In this document: one piece after another, positions 31,711 through 40,000 of the stretch | Position numbering within the stretch: position 1 is the stretch's first letter | How the letters are laid out: each line of letters begins with the position of its first letter | Source: Nitrososphaerota archaeon | Lineage (GTDB): Archaea > Thermoproteota > Nitrososphaeria > Nitrososphaerales > Gagatemarchaeaceae | Direction: 5' to 3' | DNA length: 64,000 nt | Assembly (NCBI GenBank): GCA_029785825.1 | Contig: JAFLYY010000001.1 | Coordinates: 1,333,374-1,397,373, forward strand | Translations under genes and position numbers: made by a program | Notes under the pieces: generated by a model | The model's input: the letters and a program-made list of their open reading frames with translations, nothing else | What the model was told of the DNA's origin: nothing | The model's database searches: none

Positions 31711-31713
31711 GGC

Positions 31714-32367
31714 CTACTCTTCTTCGAGAATCTCTACTTTTTTGTTCCCGCCGACCAGCACCCTGAACCTCTCGGCGTCCGCCATCGTCCCCACGATTTT
31801 GCCGATGTGCATCGGCACCAGAGCCTTCGCGCTGATGGAGGCCGCCGCTTCAGCCGCCTCCTCGGCGGTCATCACGTAGGTACCTGAGACGGGGAGGAAA
31901 GCAACATCCACGTCCAGGCTCTTCATTTCGGGGATGAAGTCGCTGTCTCCCGCGTGGTAGAACCGCGTCCCGTCCAGCGTCACCACGTACCCGACCTTCC
32001 TGTCTTCCTTCGGATGGAAGACCTTCCCCGGCTCCCTGAACTTGTTCAGGTTGTACGCTGGGACTGCTTCTATCTTTACTCCGCCCGCATCCAGGCTCTC
32101 CCAGGGTTTGACGATCCTCTTCTGCTGGCCGAACGCTCTGAGAGGACCTTCGCACTGCTCGGGGGCGACCATCAGGGTAGACTGCTCCGCGAACCTTCTG
32201 ATGTCCTCGTTGCTCAGATGGTCAAAGTGCTCGTGGGAGACGAGGAGGACATCGGCGGCATAGTTCCCCTTCGTCTTGAAAGGGTCCAGCACCACCGTCT
32301 TCGAACCCTGCAGAACGAAAGAGTCGTGGCCGAGCCAGTGGACTTTGACTCCCTTGTATGTCCACAA
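31714..32367 (-). CDS. UPF0173-type metal-dependent hydrolase (MBL fold)
   Basis: 217 residues. VHWLGHDSFVLQGSKTVVLD is the family start; VSHEHFDHLSNEDI and FYHAGDSDFIPEM carry metal ligands, and VPMHIGKIVG the final histidine. Related proteins hydrolyse lactones (e.g. ascorbate-6-phosphate lactonase) or other small esters, but substrate is unknown. Start TTG at 32365-32367, 13 nt after the proteasome beta gene, so probably one transcript. Confidence 0.82.
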   Translation of the reverse strand: MWTYKGVKVHWLGHDSFVLQGSKTVVLDPFKTKGNYAADVLLVSHEHFDHLSNEDIRRFAEQSTLMVAPEQCEGPLRAFGQQKRIVKPWESLDAGGVKIEAVPAYNLNKFREPGKVFHPKEDRKVGYVVTLDGTRFYHAGDSDFIPEMKSLDVDVAFLPVSGTYVMTAEEAAEAAASISAKALVPMHIGKIVGTMADAERFRVLVGGNKKVEILEEE

Positions 32368-32380
32368 CCGGGACCGCCCC

Positions 32381-32980
32381 TTAGAGGTTTACCCCTTCCT
32401 CTTTGATTCCTGACTTGTCGATGGTCAGGATGTCGATGCCGTTTCCGCTCATGGCGTCCCTGGCGACGGCTGCCTTTATCGCGGCCACGGCGAGGTCCCG
32501 CGCCTCTTTCTGCGTCATACCCGGGCTGTATCCTGCCTCCACGACGCCGATCGCGGTCTCCTCCCCGGTCCCCACGGTAGCGTACTGGTCAGAAATCACG
32601 CTCCCGAGCGGGTCCAGGACGTAGACCACCGGTCTGTCTCCCACCCCTCCCAGTATCACCTGGGTAAGGAGAGGAGCGTACCTGTTCTGGAACATCAGCG
32701 TCGACATCAGCTTCGCCACCGAGTTCGGTTTCATAGACCTCTGCGACTCCAGCTCCCTGAGTTTGGAGTAGACGGCCACCTCCTTGACGAGGTTCTGCAT
32801 GTCGGCCACCATTCCTGCGCACACCGCCCCCACGCTGTCCGTGATCCTGAACACCTTCTTCCCTGATTTACTCCTCACGAAATTCCCGAGCGTGATCCTC
32901 CTCTCAGCTCCCAGGACCACCCCGTCCTTGTAGGCGATCCCCACGGCTGTGGCTCCTGGCATATATTGCTCGTATGACAT
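32381..32980 (-). CDS. psmB: Proteasome beta subunit with degenerate active site
   Basis: 199 residues of the Ntn fold. Aligned on the VG and KDG positions with the other beta subunit (48.8 kb), the N-terminal sequence PGATAVGIAYKDGVVLGAER has Ala where catalytic Thr1 is expected (Thr follows at 2) and Glu where Asp17 is expected. Lys33 (GKKVF) and the RDAMSGNGID segment with Asp166/Ser169 equivalents are kept. A Thr shifted by one might still act, but a structural, non-catalytic beta subunit is more likely, as known for one of the two beta subunits in Sulfolobales. ATG at 32978-32980 chosen. Confidence 0.88.
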   Translation of the reverse strand: MSYEQYMPGATAVGIAYKDGVVLGAERRITLGNFVRSKSGKKVFRITDSVGAVCAGMVADMQNLVKEVAVYSKLRELESQRSMKPNSVAKLMSTLMFQNRYAPLLTQVILGGVGDRPVVYVLDPLGSVISDQYATVGTGEETAIGVVEAGYSPGMTQKEARDLAVAAIKAAVARDAMSGNGIDILTIDKSGIKEEGVNL

Positions 32981-33039
32981 GGAATCGTTTCTGGCTGCTT
33001 GAACCCGTCCTTTTAGACATTGTGCCTTTTGCGGCGACG

Positions 33040-34080
33040 TCACCGGTTCTTGGGGTCGACCTCGACAAGCACGCCGTTCCCCTCTCGTTCGGCCTTCCAC
33101 TGGCACCCGGTGAACTGCGACGCGAGGCGCAGCCCCGTTTCGAGGTGAGAAGTCAGGGCAGGCACCTTGACCAAGGACGGCCCGGCCGCGAGGGAGAGCA
33201 GGGGAAGGAGCATGTCAGCCAGATTGGCGTCGAGGCACCCGCCGGACTCCTCGGCGGCGGCAAACCCTCTGGCAGCTTCGTGCCCTACGTCCTCCGCGGG
33301 CTTCCCCTTCGCACCGATCGAGTCGGAGCCGATGATGACCCCCTCCCCTGCCCTGTAGACGAGCACCGAGGTTCCCGGAGAGTCGGACGGCCCGTCGAGC
33401 GCCTCCGCCTCATCCACGGCTATGCCCCTCCCAGAAAGCTCTGCGGCCGCGGCGGCCGACTGGCGCTCGGCCACCTCTCTGGGGAGCCCTCCGCACCTGC
33501 TGACCACCTTAGCCGAGGATACGGCCCGCCTCGAGACGAGGGTCAGGGGGACGACCCCTCTGCTCGGCTCGACCTCGGCGGTCACCTCCCCTCCGCCCCT
33601 CGGGTAGTACCCTCTCCTTGCCGCCTCCACCCTCGCGCTGATCCCCACCGCCCTGTATCCCTCGGCTGCGACGCGCTGGAAGTAGTCGAAGGTAGGGCTC
33701 CAGGGCACGTCAGTCCCCCCCACCAGTTTAAGCGAGAGCCTGGCGCCGCTCAGGGCAACAGCTGGAATCACCGCCTGTAGGACCAAGGTTATGCTGGCGG
33801 CCGTCCCCGTGTCCAGCTGCATCCTCTCCTGGACGGGTTCCCCCGGGACGAAGCTCACCTCCGGAGACCCTTCTCTCGCCCCCTCCAACCTGCCGGAGAA
33901 GGCCCCGGCCAGCACCCTGAGGGAAGTCACGTGCTGCCTCTTGAGGCCAGGGACGTCTCTCCCTGCCCTGATCCTGGCGATTTTGACCGGGACCTTCTTG
34001 ATAGCGGAGAAGGCGACGGCCGTCCTGAGTATCTGACCTCCCCCTTCTCCCTGGGAACCGTCGACTTCGACGAACTCCAC
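33040..34080 (-). CDS. rtcA: RNA 3'-terminal phosphate cyclase
   Basis: 346 residues. DGSQGEGGGQILRTAVAFSA is the diagnostic N-terminal block; RGYYPRGGGEV and the C-terminal LTSHLETGLRLASQF, with the catalytic-histidine region, are also seen. RtcA converts 3'-phosphate RNA ends to 2',3'-cyclic phosphate with ATP, complementing RtcB ligation (58 kb). It is on the same strand as the proteasome gene, 59 nt upstream. Confidence 0.95.
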   Translation of the reverse strand: MEFVEVDGSQGEGGGQILRTAVAFSAIKKVPVKIARIRAGRDVPGLKRQHVTSLRVLAGAFSGRLEGAREGSPEVSFVPGEPVQERMQLDTGTAASITLVLQAVIPAVALSGARLSLKLVGGTDVPWSPTFDYFQRVAAEGYRAVGISARVEAARRGYYPRGGGEVTAEVEPSRGVVPLTLVSRRAVSSAKVVSRCGGLPREVAERQSAAAAAELSGRGIAVDEAEALDGPSDSPGTSVLVYRAGEGVIIGSDSIGAKGKPAEDVGHEAARGFAAAEESGGCLDANLADMLLPLLSLAAGPSLVKVPALTSHLETGLRLASQFTGCQWKAEREGNGVLVEVDPKNR

Positions 34081-34127
34081 GTCTCCCGGCCCCCCGGCAG
34101 CGACGGTTAAGCTCTGGCTCGGCTTTT

Positions 34128-34137
34128 CTTAAATAGA
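34128..34137 (+). promoter_or_regulatory. TATA box for nadM
   Basis: CTTAAATAGA lies 30 nt before the nadM ATG in the divergent spacer with rtcA and matches the archaeal TATA consensus well. Confidence 0.6.
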
Positions 34138-34166
34138 CCAAGCCGGGCCGGCCGAACGAAACCGGA

Positions 34167-34703
34167 ATGCGCGTCGGTGTATTCGTCGGCCGCTTCCAGC
34201 CGTTCCACCTCGGTCACCTCGAGGCGGTCAGATACGCCCTGAAAAGGGTAGACTACCTCTATGTCGTGGTCGGGTCTGCCCAGCGAAGCCACGAGAGGAA
34301 CAATCCGTTCACTGCCGGGGAGAGGATCGCGATGGTCAAAGGCGCCCTGGACGGGAACGGCATCGACCCTTCGAAGTGGATGGCAATCCCAATCCCTGAC
34401 GCAGACTCGCATTCGCTCTGGGTCGCCACGGTGGTCTCGATGGTCCCCCGGTTCGACGCCGTCTTCACCAACGACGCCCTCACCTTCCTCTTGTTCAAGG
34501 AGGAGGGGTTCGACGTCAGTTCCGTCCCCTACCTAGACAGGCAGAAGTACTCGGCCACTAACGTCAGAGACAGAATCCTTGAGCAGAAGGACTGGGAGAG
34601 CCTCGTCCCGAAGGAGGTGGCGGAGCTGGTCAAGAAGTTCGGAGGGGTGGAGAGGGTGAGAGCACTTATCCGGAAGGACCTGACGGGTGTCAAGCATGGA
34701 TAA
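34167..34703 (+). CDS. nadM: Nicotinamide-nucleotide adenylyltransferase, archaeal type
   Basis: Makes NAD+ from NMN and ATP. GVFVGRFQPFHLGHLEAVRY has the HxGH nucleotidyltransferase motif; RNNPFTAGERIAMVKGAL and YSATNVRDRI (ISTS-like) complete the site. 178 residues, normal. It overlaps the aminotransferase gene by 8 bp. Confidence 0.95.
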   Translation: MRVGVFVGRFQPFHLGHLEAVRYALKRVDYLYVVVGSAQRSHERNNPFTAGERIAMVKGALDGNGIDPSKWMAIPIPDADSHSLWVATVVSMVPRFDAVFTNDALTFLLFKEEGFDVSSVPYLDRQKYSATNVRDRILEQKDWESLVPKEVAELVKKFGGVERVRALIRKDLTGVKHG

Positions 34704-35790
34704 GCAGAAGCTGATTATGCTGCCGGGGCCCACCAACGTCTCGGAGCGGGTCATGCAGGCGATGCTCAGACCTGTGATAAACCACAGGGGGGACTCGTTC
34801 AGGGAGCTCTACAAGGGGGTCCTGGAAAAGACGAGGCAACTCTTCCAGACGCAGGGCGACGTCGTGGTGCTGTCGTCGTCTGGGACCGGCGGGGTCGAAG
34901 CAGCAGTCTGGAACCTCATCCGCCCTGGAGACGTCGCGATCGTCCCCGTGTTCGGGGAGTTCAGCAAGAGGCTGGCCGAGACGGTCGAGATGGCGGGGGG
35001 TGAAGCGGTGCAGGTGGCATCCGAATTCGGCACGGCCCCGACCCTAGAACAGCTGAAGGCGGCCATGGACAAGGCTGGAAGCTTCAAGGCGATGTTCCTC
35101 GTGCACAACGAGACGAGCACGGGGGTGGCGGTCCCGTACGTGGAGGAGGCAACGAAGGCGGCCAGGGAGCACGGAGCCTTCGCGGTGATAGATGCGATTT
35201 CGAGCCTGGGAGGATACGCCATCCCGGTGGACCGCTGGGGAGTAGACGTCTGCATCACAGGGAGTCAGAAGTGCGTCGCCGCCCCCCCGGGGCTCGCCCT
35301 GCTTTCGGTGAGCAGCAGGGTCAGCGAGTTCCTGGAAAGCTCCCCTTCGAAGACCAGATATTTCGAGATCACAAGATATCTCGAATACGGTAAGAAGGGG
35401 GAGACCCCCTTCACGCCCGCCCTCCCGCTCTACTACGCCCTGGACGAGGCCCTCGAGGAACTCATTGAGGAAGGGCTTGAGAAGAGGGTACAGAGGCACG
35501 ACAGGATGTCGCAATTGATCTATGACGGCATGGCGGGGCTCGGCCTGAGCGCCGTGGCCGAGAGGTCGGTGAGGTCGAAGACGGTGATTGCCTCGTACTA
35601 CCCGAAGGGGATAGACGACGCGAAGTTCCGGAGGTCCCTGTCTCAGGAGAAGGGGGTCGTGATAGCCGGGGGGTTCGGGCCGTTCGCTGGCAGGGTGTTC
35701 AGGGTGGGGTGCATGGGGCAGATAAACGAAGGATACGTCAAGACCACGGTAGAGGCGGTCCGCGACACCCTCGCGGCGTTCGGCGGCTGA
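34696..35790 (+). CDS. Class V aminotransferase (serine/alanine-glyoxylate type)
   Basis: 364 residues. Opening LIMLPGPTNVSERVMQAMLR, SSSGTGGVEAAVWN and the PLP-lysine segment CITGSQKCVAAPPGLALL mark the alanine-glyoxylate/serine-pyruvate group. FRVGCMGQINEGYV closes the active site. It may interconvert glyoxylate and glycine or serine and hydroxypyruvate; with SerA and Kbl it would link serine and glycine metabolism. The ATG at 34696 overlaps the nadM stop. Confidence 0.9.
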   Translation: MDKQKLIMLPGPTNVSERVMQAMLRPVINHRGDSFRELYKGVLEKTRQLFQTQGDVVVLSSSGTGGVEAAVWNLIRPGDVAIVPVFGEFSKRLAETVEMAGGEAVQVASEFGTAPTLEQLKAAMDKAGSFKAMFLVHNETSTGVAVPYVEEATKAAREHGAFAVIDAISSLGGYAIPVDRWGVDVCITGSQKCVAAPPGLALLSVSSRVSEFLESSPSKTRYFEITRYLEYGKKGETPFTPALPLYYALDEALEELIEEGLEKRVQRHDRMSQLIYDGMAGLGLSAVAERSVRSKTVIASYYPKGIDDAKFRRSLSQEKGVVIAGGFGPFAGRVFRVGCMGQINEGYVKTTVEAVRDTLAAFGG

Positions 35791-35792
35791 AA

Positions 35793-35802
35793 CTCTTTAA
35801 AC
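35793..35802 (+). promoter_or_regulatory. TATA box for the FKBP gene
   Basis: CTCTTTAAAC directly after the aminotransferase stop, about 26-35 nt before the FKBP ATG. Confidence 0.55.
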
Positions 35803-35827
35803 CCAACCTGGAGGCTGGTCGAAGCCG

Positions 35828-36631
35828 ATGCCGCTAGACAAAGGGACGCTGATATTCGCCAACTACACCGCCTACGTGAAGGACACGGGCGAGGGGATCG
35901 AATCCACCGTCGAGTCGGAGGCGAAGCGCCTCAAGATATACGAAGAGTCGAGGAAATACGAGCCCAGGCTCGAGGCAGTAGGCGAGGGGTGGCTCATATC
36001 CGGCCTGGACTCGGAGGTCGCGAAGCTGTCGGTGGGGGACAAGAAGCAGATAGAGCTCGCCCCTGAGAAGGCTTTCGGCAACAGGGACCCGACTCAGCTC
36101 CGGATGGTCCCGCTCCGCAAGTTCGGCGAGAGAGAGCACGACCTCGCAGTCGGGGATTCGGTCGAGATCGACAACAGGGTAGGCATAGTCAGGTTCATCG
36201 GATCGGGGCGAGCGCAGGTAGACTTCAACCACCGGCTGGCCGGGAAGTCGATAATCTACGACTTCGAAGTGCTCCGGAAGGTGGAGACGGACGACGACAA
36301 GGTGAGGGCGCTGATCGACAGGAGGCTCGCCGCCGACGGAGGGACCCCCGGCTTCCAGCTTGCCGACGGCAAGGTGACGGTGACGATACCCGAGGGGCTG
36401 TTCCTGGTTGAAGGGCTGCAGATCATCAAACGAGGCATTGCGAACGACGTGTTCAAGTTCGTCCCGACGGTCGCCGCACTTAGCTTCGTGGAGAGGTTCA
36501 ACAACGAGAAGGCCAAACAGACGGAACCTCCCAAGGAGGCAAAGCCTGCAGAACCCCCGACGGAGGAGAAGCCGACGGCACCTGAGAAGCCCCGGAGGAA
36601 GAAGGCCGGAGCCGCTGCAAAGGCGCCTTAG
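35828..36631 (+). CDS. FKBP-type prolyl isomerase with extra C-terminal domain and K/P/E-rich tail
   Basis: 267 residues. The SlyD-like core (about 1-155) has LIFANYTAYVKDTGEGIEST, SGLDSEVAKLSVGDKKQIEL, PEKAFGNRDP with an inserted chaperone flap, and AGKSIIYDFEV. A second globular part (160-225, VTVTIPEGLFLVEG) follows. The tail from about 230 is low-complexity EKPTAPEKPRRKKAGAAAKA. Long FKBPs of this type occur in archaea. The tail could bind nucleic acid or ribosomes; that is inference. It overlaps the convergent egsA gene by 4 bp. Confidence 0.88.
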   Translation: MPLDKGTLIFANYTAYVKDTGEGIESTVESEAKRLKIYEESRKYEPRLEAVGEGWLISGLDSEVAKLSVGDKKQIELAPEKAFGNRDPTQLRMVPLRKFGEREHDLAVGDSVEIDNRVGIVRFIGSGRAQVDFNHRLAGKSIIYDFEVLRKVETDDDKVRALIDRRLAADGGTPGFQLADGKVTVTIPEGLFLVEGLQIIKRGIANDVFKFVPTVAALSFVERFNNEKAKQTEPPKEAKPAEPPTEEKPTAPEKPRRKKAGAAAKAP

Positions 36632-37710
36632 ATAACCCCTGTAGCCTTCGCCAGCGCGGCCGCGCGCTTCTCGTCGAGCTTCTTCGTCGAGAGTATGGTG
36701 AACCTATCCGGACGGATTGAGCTTGCTTTCACCAGAGACCGGATTATGTCAGCGTCGCTGACTCCTATCGCCGAGGCGTCGACGGGCGCCCCGACGTTTC
36801 TCAGCGCCGACCTCACCCTCCTCCAGTCGAGCCCGTGGAGCTTGGCCATCATTATGGTCCCGATGCCGCACTTTTCTCCGTGAAGCCCCGAAGTAGGGGC
36901 CAGGATGTCGAGGTAGTGGCTGAAGAGGTGCTCCGAACCTGAGCAGGGGCGGGAGCTACCTGCTATCCCTGCCGCCACTCCCGTGCTTATCAGCGCCTCC
37001 ACCAGTTCCCTGACGCTCTCGGTCCCGAACTTCCCAATCATCCGGGACCGGTCGAGAACAACGCCGGCGCTCATCAGCGCCAGGCTAGCGGAATACCCGC
37101 CGTAGTACTCACCCGTGACCTTCTGCGACAGCTGCCAGTCCTTCACTGCGGTCAGCTTCGACACAAGATCCCCACACCCCGAGGCAAGCAGCCGCCTGGG
37201 AGCCGACGCTATCACCCCGATGTCTGCGAGAATCCCCACCGGCGGCTTAGCCATTACGGAGTACGGCCTGTCCAACCCCTTCAGCGAGGCGAAGGGGCTC
37301 GAGATCCCGTCGTGGGAGGCGCTGGTTGGGACCGAATAGAACGACACCCCCAGCCTGAACGCCGCGAGCTTCCCGACGTCGACGCTCTTCCCTCCTCCCA
37401 CCCCGATGATGCAAGCCGACATGGACGCCGCGCGCTCGACCTTCCGGACGTTGCCCAGGTCCGCAGCCGTGACCTCCACCCAGAGGGGGCTCCCACCGAG
37501 GGCCGAGTCTATGGAGCCCTTCACCTTGGAGGCGACGTTGGACCCGGACGCGACGACGACCTTCTTCTTCCGGGCCTCGTCTCCGACGAACTCGCCGAGG
37601 CGTCCCAGGACCCCCTCGCCGATGAGGACCCTGTTAGGGAGTTCCATGAGGTGATAGCCAGGCTCCACGTTCAGGGACGCCAACGGCCGTGGTTTAAGGC
37701 CGCTTCTCAT
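36628..37710 (-). CDS. egsA: sn-glycerol-1-phosphate dehydrogenase
   Basis: Reduces dihydroxyacetone phosphate to sn-glycerol-1-phosphate, the archaeal lipid backbone. 360 residues. Dinucleotide region GVGGGKSVDVGKLAAFRLG, SVPTSASHDGISSPFA, zinc-ligand region GSEHLFSHYLD and SGLHGEKCGIGTIMM are present. It is a firm archaeal marker in the window. Confidence 0.95.
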   Translation of the reverse strand: MRSGLKPRPLASLNVEPGYHLMELPNRVLIGEGVLGRLGEFVGDEARKKKVVVASGSNVASKVKGSIDSALGGSPLWVEVTAADLGNVRKVERAASMSACIIGVGGGKSVDVGKLAAFRLGVSFYSVPTSASHDGISSPFASLKGLDRPYSVMAKPPVGILADIGVIASAPRRLLASGCGDLVSKLTAVKDWQLSQKVTGEYYGGYSASLALMSAGVVLDRSRMIGKFGTESVRELVEALISTGVAAGIAGSSRPCSGSEHLFSHYLDILAPTSGLHGEKCGIGTIMMAKLHGLDWRRVRSALRNVGAPVDASAIGVSDADIIRSLVKASSIRPDRFTILSTKKLDEKRAAALAKATGVI

Positions 37711-37750
37711 GGGTCCCCGGTCTCCCGCCGGTTTGTCGCACCCGCGACGG

Positions 37751-37760
37751 TTAAATAGGA
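37751..37760 (+). promoter_or_regulatory. TATA box for tatA
   Basis: TTAAATAGGA lies about 30-38 nt before the tatA ATG in the divergent spacer with egsA. Confidence 0.55.
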
Positions 37761-37788
37761 GCCTCTTGTTTAGAATAATGAAGAGCTA

Positions 37789-38118
37789 ATGATTGGAAGC
37801 ATAACCGACTGGGGCATCCTTGCCGTCGTGGTCATCGTTCTCTTCGGGGGCGCGAAGAAGATCCCTGAACTGGCGCGCTCCATGGGCAGAGCGATGGGCG
37901 AATTCAGGAAGGGACAGGCCGAGCTGGAGAAGGAAGTGGCAGAGCTGCGGACCTCGACCGACTTTACAGGTGCGGTCAAAAGCACGCCCCAGCAGCCGGT
38001 GAAGGAAGTAGCTCCACAGGCGCACCAGCCAATCAACGAAGACAGAGAGTACTCGCGCAGGCGCATATCGCAGCTCGAGGAAGAGCTGAAAGAGCTCAAA
38101 GAGAAGGCCGGCGCGTAG
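37789..38118 (+). CDS. tatA: Sec-independent translocase subunit TatA
   Basis: 109 residues: one N-terminal membrane segment (WGILAVVVIVLFGGAKKIPE), the FGGAKKIPELARSMG hinge and amphipathic helix, then a charged coiled tail. TatA forms the pore-like assembly that exports folded proteins with twin-arginine signals. It is followed 61 nt later by tatC. At least one clear Tat substrate, the molybdenum hydroxylase Fe-S subunit, is encoded 10 kb away. Confidence 0.93.
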   Translation: MIGSITDWGILAVVVIVLFGGAKKIPELARSMGRAMGEFRKGQAELEKEVAELRTSTDFTGAVKSTPQQPVKEVAPQAHQPINEDREYSRRRISQLEEELKELKEKAGA

Positions 38119-38179
38119 CTGCGCAGGCAGCCTTTAGAGAACGGAGTTAAGGGCCATCCCTCGGTGCGTCCGCAAGGGG

Positions 38180-39004
38180 ATGAGCTTGTCAGCCGCTAAG
38201 CCTGAGTCAGACCGGAGGGAATTACCGTTCCTCGAACACATAGCCGAGCTGATTCGCAGGTTCCTCATCTCGCTCGCCTCCTTCTTCGTGTTCTTCGTTC
38301 TCTTCTTCATTTGCAAGCCGGTATGGGTCAGGCTTGGGTCGGTCACGGTATTCTATCCGTTTCCAGACCTGTTTCATAGTTTCACCACAGAGTTCTTCAA
38401 CTTCGCGAAGCAGCAGCTCCTCCCTCCGCACATGCTTCTGATCAACCTGAACGCGTTCGATACATTCGTAGCGATCCTTTACACGGCGATGGCGCTGGCC
38501 GCGATCTCCTCATCACCCGTCTGGATCTATGAAACGGCGTCCTTCATCGGACCGGCGCTCAAGCCCAGGGAAAAGAGGACGCTACAGTTGATTCTGATCC
38601 CTGCAACCGGCCTCTTTCTGGCCGGCGGCTTGTTTGCCTACAAGATTGTTTTGCCCGTCATCTTCAAGTTCCTGTATCTGTTCACGCTGTCTACCGGGGT
38701 CGAACCCACCCTGGGCGTAGGGACGTTCGTCTCGACGGTGATAGCATACATAGTCGCGCTGGGCCTGTCTTTCGAGATTCCCATAGTCATGATCGCCGTC
38801 AGCTACGTGGGACTTGTCTCCTACGAGACATGGTTGAAGAACTGGAGGTATGCCATCGTCGGCTCTTTCGTCTTAGCGTTGCTCATCTCACCCGGTGCGA
38901 CAGGAGGCATCATAGAGGTCACGACCGGGCTAACGCTTTCGGGCTTGTTCTTCGGCGGGGGCCTGGTGTCCAGGGCGCTGGTTCTGCGGAGACGGAAGCA
39001 GTAG
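38180..39004 (+). CDS. tatC: Sec-independent translocase subunit TatC
   Basis: 274 residues with six predicted membrane spans and the TatC signature: LPFLEHIAELIRRFLISLAS at the N-terminus (the conserved E/R recognition region), AISSSPVWIYETASFIGPAL and FEIPIVMIAVSYVGLV. TatC is the receptor for twin-arginine signals. A hairpin with a T-rich tail follows the stop. Confidence 0.94.
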   Translation: MSLSAAKPESDRRELPFLEHIAELIRRFLISLASFFVFFVLFFICKPVWVRLGSVTVFYPFPDLFHSFTTEFFNFAKQQLLPPHMLLINLNAFDTFVAILYTAMALAAISSSPVWIYETASFIGPALKPREKRTLQLILIPATGLFLAGGLFAYKIVLPVIFKFLYLFTLSTGVEPTLGVGTFVSTVIAYIVALGLSFEIPIVMIAVSYVGLVSYETWLKNWRYAIVGSFVLALLISPGATGGIIEVTTGLTLSGLFFGGGLVSRALVLRRRKQ

Positions 39005-39033
39005 ACGACGGGGGACCTGGTCGAACCGTCGCG

Positions 39034-39060
39034 CGTGTCCAAGGACACGTCTCTTGACTT
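39034..39060 (+). terminator. Hairpin after tatC, possible terminator
   Basis: CGTGTCC-AA-GGACACG, a perfect 7-bp stem, begins 30 nt after the tatC stop and is followed by the pyrimidine-rich TCTCTTGACTTTT. Archaeal termination mainly needs T-runs, so the hairpin may be incidental. Confidence 0.35.
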
Positions 39061-39150
39061 TTGCTGCGTCAAGGGCCGCGGAGGATGTCTTGACCTCGGC
39101 CTTTCGGTCCGGGCCGACGGAGGGGTTCAGGCTATGACCGACCCCGACGA

Positions 39151-39160
39151 GCTTATACGA
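39151..39160 (+). promoter_or_regulatory. TATA box for the RR-signal protein
   Basis: GCTTATACGA, 23-32 nt before the GTG start at 39183. Confidence 0.5.
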
Positions 39161-39182
39161 CCCCTACACGGCGAACGGCACT

Positions 39183-39896
39183 GTGACCGAGGAGGAAGAC
39201 GTTGACAAAACCAGGAGGAGGGTGTTCGCCAAGTTCCTGCCTCACCTTGCCGTCACGGCAATCGGAGTCGGCGTCTTCTCGTCCCCCGTCCGCCTGCTTT
39301 CTTCGGCGGTGGAGAGATACAACAAAGCGACGGAAGAGACGACGAAGAGGCTGAATGACCTCCTTCCCCTCCTTCCCTGGCTCGAGAGCCTCCAGCTGAA
39401 CGTGGAGGGGCCCCGCACAGTCTCGCTGGTGATATCAAAGGAAGACATGGGTAGCAGCGTGGAGCAGTACCTCATCAGGAGGTTCAAGAACGATGGAGCC
39501 GACGGCGCGATGTTCGGGGAACCTCCGGGGAGCCGCGAAAAGGCCGAGTTCGAATATGCCCTGCGTCTGCCGACCAAGAACGTCTACGCGAAGGTCTCGA
39601 GAACATTCACCGTGCCGGACAGAGAACGCTACCTGGAGATCGCGAGGCGTCTGAACCCGTCAGAGGTATGGCTGTTCGTCAACAGCGGGGAGGATGTGGA
39701 CGAGCCGATGGACCCGGTCTTCGTCGGCGAAAACGCGGTCCTGCGCGGGAGGCTGAAGTCCGTCACGACCGCAGAGATGTTGTCAGAGTTCTTCGGGAAG
39801 GAGTTCGACGTCGTGGTAGAACCTCAGGACGATGGCTCAGACAGGGTCGTGCTCCACATGAAGACCCACCAAGCTAGGAACGAGCTGACGGCATAA
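39183..39896 (+). CDS. Hypothetical protein with twin-arginine-like N-terminus
   Basis: 237 residues. TRRRVFAKFLPHLAVTAIGV at 10-29 has the RRxFxK pattern of a Tat signal followed by a short hydrophobic stretch, but no AxA cleavage site, so it could remain as a membrane anchor. The rest is soluble: a heptad-like stretch (AVERYNKATEETTKRLNDLL), then mixed alpha/beta with two similar-looking strand regions. No family recognised. Position directly after tatA-tatC makes a Tat substrate or accessory factor plausible. Confidence 0.6.
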   Translation: MTEEEDVDKTRRRVFAKFLPHLAVTAIGVGVFSSPVRLLSSAVERYNKATEETTKRLNDLLPLLPWLESLQLNVEGPRTVSLVISKEDMGSSVEQYLIRRFKNDGADGAMFGEPPGSREKAEFEYALRLPTKNVYAKVSRTFTVPDRERYLEIARRLNPSEVWLFVNSGEDVDEPMDPVFVGENAVLRGRLKSVTTAEMLSEFFGKEFDVVVEPQDDGSDRVVLHMKTHQARNELTA

Positions 39897-39966
39897 CCCA
39901 GCACGAGTTGCCCGTCGCCCCGGTCTTGCTTCGGCCGCGCATTCGCATAGAAGGCCTGGCGGCGAG

Positions 39967-39977
39967 AATTAAATAGG
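39967..39977 (+). promoter_or_regulatory. TATA box for the XdhC-like gene
   Basis: AATTAAATAGG about 24-34 nt before the TTG start at 40001, a strong archaeal TATA match. Confidence 0.6.
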
Positions 39978-40000
39978 CCCGGAGGAGCAGAAGCTCAGGG

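Noticed and set aside
32981-33106. Longer start for the proteasome beta subunit
   Set aside because: It would run into the rtcA 3' end and give an atypical propeptide; ATG 32978-32980 gives a normal one.
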